Shown piece after piece: positions 4,034 to 7,964 of a DNA stretch of 7,964 bases. The stretch is from Desulfonema limicola (GTDB taxonomy: Bacteria; Desulfobacterota; Desulfobacteria; Desulfobacterales; DYRC01): assembly GCA_020718925.1 (NCBI GenBank), contig DYRC01000189.1:1-7964 (forward strand), given 5' to 3'. A program made the position numbers and the translations under genes. Below the pieces are notes generated by a model, which did not search any database, had not been told where the DNA came from, and saw only the letters and a list, made by a program, of their open reading frames with translations. Each line of letters starts with the position of its first letter. Within the stretch, counting starts at the first letter, position 1.

Positions 4034-6790
4034 CTAAAAGAATTTATCCGGATTCAGCACCAGAAATGCTTTTCCGTCTCCCATGATGCTGACCCCGCCG
4101 ATCATCGGATTTCCCGAAAGAACTTTGGGAAGCGGTCTGATAGCAACATCCGTGTTTATTCCCAATCGGTCAATGATCAGCCCATATCTTCCCAAAGCGG
4201 TTCTGACAATCACCATAGAAATTTCCTCATCTTTTGAAATATCCGAAATTTCGGATGTTCTATCTGACAAAATATTTTCCAAACGCTCTGTATGAATGAC
4301 ATCTCCCCGATAATAAAAAAACTTATGCTTTCCAGCCCTCTTGATCTTTTCAGCAGAAAACTTCATTGTTTCGACAATATACTCCAATGGAATCGCATAA
4401 GAAGCTTTGCCGGCTTCCACAAATAACACCGAATCAATTCCCAGACTTGTCGGAATGGAGAGCGTGATTTCCGTGCCTTTTCCCGGTTCGGACGCCGCAG
4501 ATACGCTGCCGCTTAATGACTGCACCACAGCCGTTCTGACCACATCCATGCCGACGCCGCGCCCTGAAATATCCGACACCGCAAATGCCGTGGAAATACC
4601 GGGCATGAAAATCAGATTCAGAACCGCTGTATCGTCCTTTTCGTCTGTCTTTATACCTGCTTCGGCAGCTTTTGCAATGAGTTTTTGCCGATCAATCCCT
4701 TTTCCGTCATCAATGACCCGGATATGAATACTGCTGCCTTCCTGAGAAGCTGACAGCGTAATCCGCCCCTTTTCCGATTTGCCGGAGGCTCTCCGGTCTT
4801 CGGGAGTTTCTATGCCGTGATCGCAGGCATTTCTGACCAGATGCACCAGCGGCTCACTCAGCATATCGGCTATTTTTTTGTCAATGTCAATATTTTCGCC
4901 TTCGGTAATCAGCTCTATGAGTTTTCCCTGACGTCTGCTGATGTCCCTGACAAGCCGGGTGAATTTCTGAAATATGCCTTTGACCGGAATCATCCGCAAA
5001 GACATCACGCCGTGGTGCATATCATCAGACAAGCGGGAAAACAGACGGAGATTTTCCTTCATGGCTTTGAGAATCTGCCGGTTTTCTCCGGTGTCATCTT
5101 TGATAAGGCTCAGTAAATGCGAATAGGTATTTTTGGCAATGAGCAGTTCGTTGACCATGTTGGTAAACTGCTCAACTTTCTGCTCGTCTATCCGCATGGT
5201 GCGAATTTCATGACCTGCATAACTCTCTTTTTTCAATACAGAAACTTCTTTGAAAACATCATCGGCAGGTTTGATTACGGAAAATTCAGACGTCTCTTCT
5301 TTTTCCGAAACGCTTTCTGCTTCGGACCGATCAATGAAATCAGACAATCCGTCAATAAACTCGCATAATTCCCGATCTTCCCCGGCTTCCGAAGCAGCCA
5401 TGATTTCCTGAGCATATTCGCGCAGATTGTCCAACCCTGCAAATTCAGACACATGAGACAGCCCTCTTAATGCCCGCCCGATAATTTTTCGGCGTTTTTC
5501 ATCAAGCGGCAGAGGTTTGGAATAATCCGAAAGAATAAATTCATACTGAGCCACCTGATCCTCAAACGCTTCTCTCAGATCAGCCGGAAGAAGATGCAGC
5601 AGCCCCGGTATGGAATGCCCGGATTTCGGAGCAGTACGGCGTTTGAGCGTTTCAAACACCTCCGGCATGGGCGGCATTTTTCCTTCTTTTTCAAGCTCTG
5701 AAATGCTCTTCACAATATAATCAACAGCTTTCAATATTATATCTGTAATTTCCGGATTTCGTTTTATCTTTCCGGCACGAAGATTCTCCAGAAGAGATTC
5801 AAAACTATGGGCAAACACCGTCATTGCCCGCAGCCCGATAAAATCCGAATCGCCCTTGATTGTATGCACGCCTCTGAACAACTGATTCAGCGATTCTGCG
5901 GATCCGTCCGCTTCATACTCCAAGACCGCTTTTTCCAAAGATTCAATCACTTCTGACGCATCAATAATAAATTCTTTCAAAGAAGCAGGGTCTTTGTATT
6001 CAGGTTCGGGAATATTATCTGTATTGATTTCAATAATTTCAATCAGAGACGGATCAAACGTAAGATTGCGGATTTCTTCTGCTGACAACGGACTGGCGAT
6101 ATAGATCACCGGATTCAGATACAGCGCAAACGGCTCAAACTGCTCAATCGGCGGAACTGAAGCCGAATCTGATGTCAGGACATGATACACCGCAGATGCT
6201 TTTCTGAGATTTTTCAACAAAATCAGCGGATCATATCCGTTTTCAAGCAATTCGGACGTATAGTGCAGTGATATTTTAAATATCTGAAGTCCGTGCAGTT
6301 TTTCGGTCTCTAACGCTCTTCTGACTTCCTGAGACAGCGAATCATATTCCGGGTCAGTCCGAAGGGAATTTACAGAATAAGGCTGTACTTCCGGCGGCTG
6401 ATAAGAACTCTCAGCATAAAAAGACTTGAAACGCTCTGACAACGCATTATCAGAAGGAGGCGCCTGACCGGATTCATACGCATAAATCATTTTGCCGATA
6501 TGATCAGATCCGGCAAGAACCGCGTCCGCAAGCTCCGGCACAAGCTCAATTTTGCCGTTACGCAGCGCATTCAGAACCCCCTCAAGATGATGGGTAAATT
6601 CGGCAAGTTCATCAAGCCCGAAAACGCCGGTACTGCCTTTGATGGTATGGATACCTCTGAAAATAGCGTTCAGGAGTTCCTGATTGCCCGGATCAGCTTC
6701 CGCCTGAAGAAGGTCCCGGCTGACCTGTTCAAGAATCTCCCGCGTTTCCTGATAAAACTGCTTGCGATAAAAATCCGTCTGCGTATCCAT
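4034..6790 (-). CDS. cheA: CheA-type hybrid-free histidine kinase with tandem Hpt domains
   Basis: This is a cytoplasmic CheA histidine kinase of about 918 aa, longer than the roughly 650-700 aa of enteric CheA. Positions are counted from the upstream ATG. Hpt 1 is at about 10-110 with phospho-His50 (RGIHTIKGS). A P2-like region is at about 165-255 (FKISLHYTSELLENGYDPL). Hpt 2 is at about 270-370 with His311 (RGVHTIKGD). A degenerate Hpt-like helical segment is at about 400-490. P3 dimerisation starts near 534. The P4 ATPase is at about 620-782, with N-box Asn656 (LVHLVRNACDHG), G1 (DDGKGID) and G2 (GRGVGMDVV). The CheW-like P5 domain is at about 784-920. No receiver domain is fused. I chose the start at 6790 because AAGGA lies 6 nt before that ATG; an in-frame ATG two codons earlier (6796) touches the AAGGA and is less likely. 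The stop overlaps the Shine-Dalgarno of the next gene. Confidence 0.96.
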   Translation of the reverse strand: MDTQTDFYRKQFYQETREILEQVSRDLLQAEADPGNQELLNAIFRGIHTIKGSTGVFGLDELAEFTHHLEGVLNALRNGKIELVPELADAVLAGSDHIGKMIYAYESGQAPPSDNALSERFKSFYAESSYQPPEVQPYSVNSLRTDPEYDSLSQEVRRALETEKLHGLQIFKISLHYTSELLENGYDPLILLKNLRKASAVYHVLTSDSASVPPIEQFEPFALYLNPVIYIASPLSAEEIRNLTFDPSLIEIIEINTDNIPEPEYKDPASLKEFIIDASEVIESLEKAVLEYEADGSAESLNQLFRGVHTIKGDSDFIGLRAMTVFAHSFESLLENLRAGKIKRNPEITDIILKAVDYIVKSISELEKEGKMPPMPEVFETLKRRTAPKSGHSIPGLLHLLPADLREAFEDQVAQYEFILSDYSKPLPLDEKRRKIIGRALRGLSHVSEFAGLDNLREYAQEIMAASEAGEDRELCEFIDGLSDFIDRSEAESVSEKEETSEFSVIKPADDVFKEVSVLKKESYAGHEIRTMRIDEQKVEQFTNMVNELLIAKNTYSHLLSLIKDDTGENRQILKAMKENLRLFSRLSDDMHHGVMSLRMIPVKGIFQKFTRLVRDISRRQGKLIELITEGENIDIDKKIADMLSEPLVHLVRNACDHGIETPEDRRASGKSEKGRITLSASQEGSSIHIRVIDDGKGIDRQKLIAKAAEAGIKTDEKDDTAVLNLIFMPGISTAFAVSDISGRGVGMDVVRTAVVQSLSGSVSAASEPGKGTEITLSIPTSLGIDSVLFVEAGKASYAIPLEYIVETMKFSAEKIKRAGKHKFFYYRGDVIHTERLENILSDRTSEISDISKDEEISMVIVRTALGRYGLIIDRLGINTDVAIRPLPKVLSGNPMIGGVSIMGDGKAFLVLNPDKFF

Positions 6791-6796
6791 TATCAT

Positions 6797-6801
6797 TCCT
6801 T
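6797..6801 (-). promoter_or_regulatory. Shine-Dalgarno that decides the cheA start
   Basis: AAGGA on the minus strand directly abuts an ATG at 6796 and lies 6 nt before a second in-frame ATG at 6790. The second spacing is normal, so the 6790 start (protein beginning MDTQTD) is preferred. Confidence 0.6.
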
Positions 6802-6823
6802 ATCTTAAATTCCGGCTCCGGAG

Positions 6824-7189
6824 TTATCCGATAACTTTTCTGACAACATTCAGCATGGTTTCGGGTTTGAACGGTTTGACGATCCATGCCTTTGCCCCTG
6901 CCATCTGCCCCTGACGCTTTTTTTCTTCATCGTTGATCATCGTCAGCATCACCACCGGGATAAAGCGATACCGGGAATCGGATTTGATAGAGCGAATCAG
7001 GTCAATTCCGTTCATTTTGGGCATATTGAAATCAGTGATGACCAGATGAAGTTTCTGATCCCCGATTTTTTTCAATGCTTCGTCTCCGTCTGAGGCTTCT
7101 ACCACCTGATACCCTGAATTTCTCAGCGTCATTGCCACCAGACTCCGCATGGATTTGGCATCGTCAACAATCATGATATTTTTCTGCAT
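6824..7189 (-). CDS. cheY: CheY-type chemotaxis response regulator
   Basis: This is a 121-aa receiver-only protein directly upstream of cheA and its most likely phosphorylation target. Receiver landmarks are Asp9-Asp10 (IVDDAKSMR), phospho-acceptor Asp53 (TDFNMPKMNG), Thr83 (MLTMIND) and Lys105 (WIVKPFKPE). The AGAKAWIVKPF segment is typical of stand-alone CheY proteins located next to cheA. The ATG start has a strong AAAGGAG 5 nt upstream. The gene follows the foldback repeat and is separated from cheA by 27-33 bp depending on the cheA start. It may act on a flagellar motor, on pili, or on the Rsb proteins downstream; the sequence does not decide this. The gene symbol reflects family and position, not a proven motility role. 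Confidence 0.93.
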   Translation of the reverse strand: MQKNIMIVDDAKSMRSLVAMTLRNSGYQVVEASDGDEALKKIGDQKLHLVITDFNMPKMNGIDLIRSIKSDSRYRFIPVVMLTMINDEEKKRQGQMAGAKAWIVKPFKPETMLNVVRKVIG

Positions 7190-7211
7190 AACGTCTCCTT
7201 TTAAATCGTCT

Positions 7212-7300
7212 GAACCGGGATTTTCAGGATTAAAAGATTACCATGATTGAAAACAGATTACACAATCTTGGTAATCCTGAAATCTTGTGAATCTTGGTTC
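7212..7300. repeat. Imperfect foldback (inverted) repeat between the STAS gene and cheY
   Basis: Two 38-nt arms, 7212-7249 and 7263-7300, are inverted copies of each other (29 of 38 positions match by hand alignment) separated by a 13-nt spacer. Both arms start with GAACC and share GATTACCA near the loop. The element occupies nearly the whole 109-bp gap, and its outer edge overlaps the TGA stop of the STAS gene at 7299-7301. Internal GATT repetition gives it the look of a dispersed palindromic element (REP or MITE type). No transposase or clear target-site duplication is seen. In the mRNA it could form a long imperfect hairpin between the two coding regions. Confidence 0.75.
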
Positions 7301-7580
7301 AAGACAGTTCAATGCCGTAAAGCGCGATAATCTCCCGCACCGCAGGCGACATACTCTGTACCGAAAAAGGAACAGATTTATGATATGCTTTTGTTTTCAA
7401 TGACAGCAGCAATTGAAAATAAGCCGTGTCCATTTCGTCCACATCTTCAGCATAAACAATGATTTCTTCAGGTTCCTTGAAAAAAGTTCTGAGTTTATCC
7501 GCATCCGCTTCTGTTTCCGCAATCGTACATACTGATGGCAGAGAAATTGTCAACTGCCCGTTTTCTGTATCAATTTTCAC
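7299..7580 (-). CDS. Small STAS-domain protein (MlaB/RsbV-like) in the chemosensory operon
   Basis: This is a 93-aa single-domain protein resembling the short STAS proteins that often sit beside cheY and cheA in delta-proteobacterial gene clusters. The signature segment is at residues 47-65 (DVDEMDTAYFQLLLSLKTK), where Asp51-Thr52-Ala53 fills the place of the Asp-Ser-(Ser/Thr)-Gly phospho-site of anti-sigma antagonists. A Thr replaces the usual Ser and the Gly is lost, so phosphorylation is possible but not assured. Translation starts at a GTG overlapping the stop of the upstream receiver gene, with GGAG 7 nt upstream. The stop codon (TGA) is formed at the very edge of the foldback repeat that fills the following gap. 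Its role is unknown; a scaffold or partner-switch role linking the chemosensory proteins is an inference. STAS fold confidence is good. Confidence 0.82.
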   Translation of the reverse strand: MKIDTENGQLTISLPSVCTIAETEADADKLRTFFKEPEEIIVYAEDVDEMDTAYFQLLLSLKTKAYHKSVPFSVQSMSPAVREIIALYGIELS

Positions 7581-7942
7581 GGTTTTTCTCCTATCAGAAT
7601 CCGAATATGCAAAACGAGTTTGGCAGGTCTGACCGGCTTGACAAAATACAGATTCGCCCCGGATTCATAGCCTTTTTTTCTGTGAACTTCTTCTTCCTGC
7701 GTGGTCATAATGATGATGGGAACGTCCTCATTATATTCCCGATATCGCTGAATAAAAGTCAGCCCATCCATAATCGGCATATTGATGTCGCACAGAATCA
7801 GATGATATGTCGCATTCAGCGCTTTTTCCAAAGCTTCGGAACCATCGCACGCACCGTCAGCCCTGAATCCTGCTGCTTTCAGAATATTGATATGAAAATT
7901 TCTCACCACCGGAGAATCGTCAATAACAAGAATGTTTTTCAC
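7577..7942 (-). CDS. CheY-like single-domain response regulator (first receiver of the cluster)
   Basis: This is a stand-alone receiver domain of 121 aa with no output domain, so it probably works by protein-protein contact in the cytoplasm after phosphorylation by the CheA encoded downstream. The receiver landmarks are all visible: the acidic pair Asp8-Asp9 (VIDDSP), phospho-acceptor Asp52 (CDINMPIMDG), the switch Thr80 (IIMTTQ) and Lys102 (FVKPVRP). The start is GTG. The only good Shine-Dalgarno, GGAGG 8 nt upstream, lies inside a G-rich repeat that runs off the window edge. Its stop codon overlaps the GTG start of the next STAS gene by 4 bp (GTGA), which indicates translational coupling. 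It differs from the second receiver in this window, so the two are paralogues with possibly different partners, one perhaps acting as a phosphate sink. The family call is secure; the partner assignment is inferred. Confidence 0.93.
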   Translation of the reverse strand: MKNILVIDDSPVVRNFHINILKAAGFRADGACDGSEALEKALNATYHLILCDINMPIMDGLTFIQRYREYNEDVPIIIMTTQEEEVHRKKGYESGANLYFVKPVRPAKLVLHIRILIGEKP

Positions 7943-7947
7943 TATGC

Positions 7948-7964
7948 ACCCCTCCCCCTGCCCC
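7948..7964 (-). repeat. Partial copy of the G-rich repeat at the right window edge
   Basis: ACCCCTCCCCCTGCCCC matches the first 17 bases of the array units at 1977 and 2029, allowing for the variable dinucleotide, in the same orientation. Three G-tracts of the quadruplex motif are present on the minus strand before the window ends. GGAGG within it (7951-7955) is the apparent Shine-Dalgarno of the GTG-started receiver gene, 8 nt away. Confidence 0.75.

Noticed and set aside
5117..5368. Plus-strand reading frames inside cheA
   Set aside because: They are antisense to conserved kinase domains, lack ribosome-binding sites and resemble no family.
6811..6822. Inverted repeat TCCGG-CT-CCGGA between cheY and cheA
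   Set aside because: The 5-bp arms with a 2-nt loop are too short to call a terminator or operator, and no T-run follows.
7190..7298. Promoter for cheY-cheA in the 109-bp gap
   Set aside because: Only weak hexamers (TTGTGT and TAATCT with a 19-nt spacer on the minus strand) are seen, inside the foldback repeat; not convincing.

Overview
All eleven supported genes lie on the minus strand, so transcription reads from high to low coordinates. Coding sequence is moderate in GC, and it is broken by very GC-rich repeat arrays of the CCCCTCCCC...GGAGAGGGG kind. The gene set (delta-proteobacterial style CheA, CheY and STAS proteins, a short membrane MCP, a complete RsbR-RsbS-RsbT module, and a DUF559 gene bracketed by repeats) fits a repeat-rich Desulfobacterota bacterium, perhaps a Desulfonema or Desulfobacteraceae relative. 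That placement is an inference from gene style; no 16S or other marker is present.

Region 1 (7964 to 3792, then 3760 to 2678) is a chemosensory module. In order of transcription it holds a CheY-like receiver, a 93-aa STAS protein whose GTG start overlaps the receiver stop, a second CheY, a large CheA (about 918 aa, two intact Hpt domains plus one degenerate Hpt-like segment, P2-like, P3, P4 and P5 domains), an unrecognised 76-aa protein, and a 360-aa MCP with two N-terminal membrane segments and no periplasmic sensor domain. No CheW, CheR or CheB is present in the window. A foldback repeat fills the gap between the STAS gene and the second cheY.

Region 2 (2674 to 1976) is a repeat-rich interruption. 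Two arrays in the same orientation flank a DUF559 (Vsr-like, PD-(D/E)XK) nuclease-family gene. Each array has two G-rich palindromic units and ends in the same perfect hairpin. The repeats abut coding ends: they supply the apparent Shine-Dalgarno sequences of the DUF559 gene and the following STAS gene, and the stop codon of the DUF559 gene. A further copy begins at the right window edge, just upstream of the first receiver gene.

Region 3 (1975 to 6) is a partner-switching module: an RsbV-like STAS protein, RsbR (helical N-terminal domain plus STAS with both phospho-threonines), RsbS (phospho-serine conserved) and RsbT (HATPase_c kinase). RsbS and RsbT overlap by ATGA, and RsbT is followed at the window edge by an AAGGA motif, so at least one more gene probably follows outside the window. 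A PP2C phosphatase (RsbU or RsbX type) is the usual expectation.

Taken together, the window looks like one long co-directional cluster joining a CheA phosphorelay to a stressosome, with four STAS proteins in total. The most interesting ideas are functional coupling of these two systems and the role of G-quadruplex/hairpin repeats placed at translation start sites.
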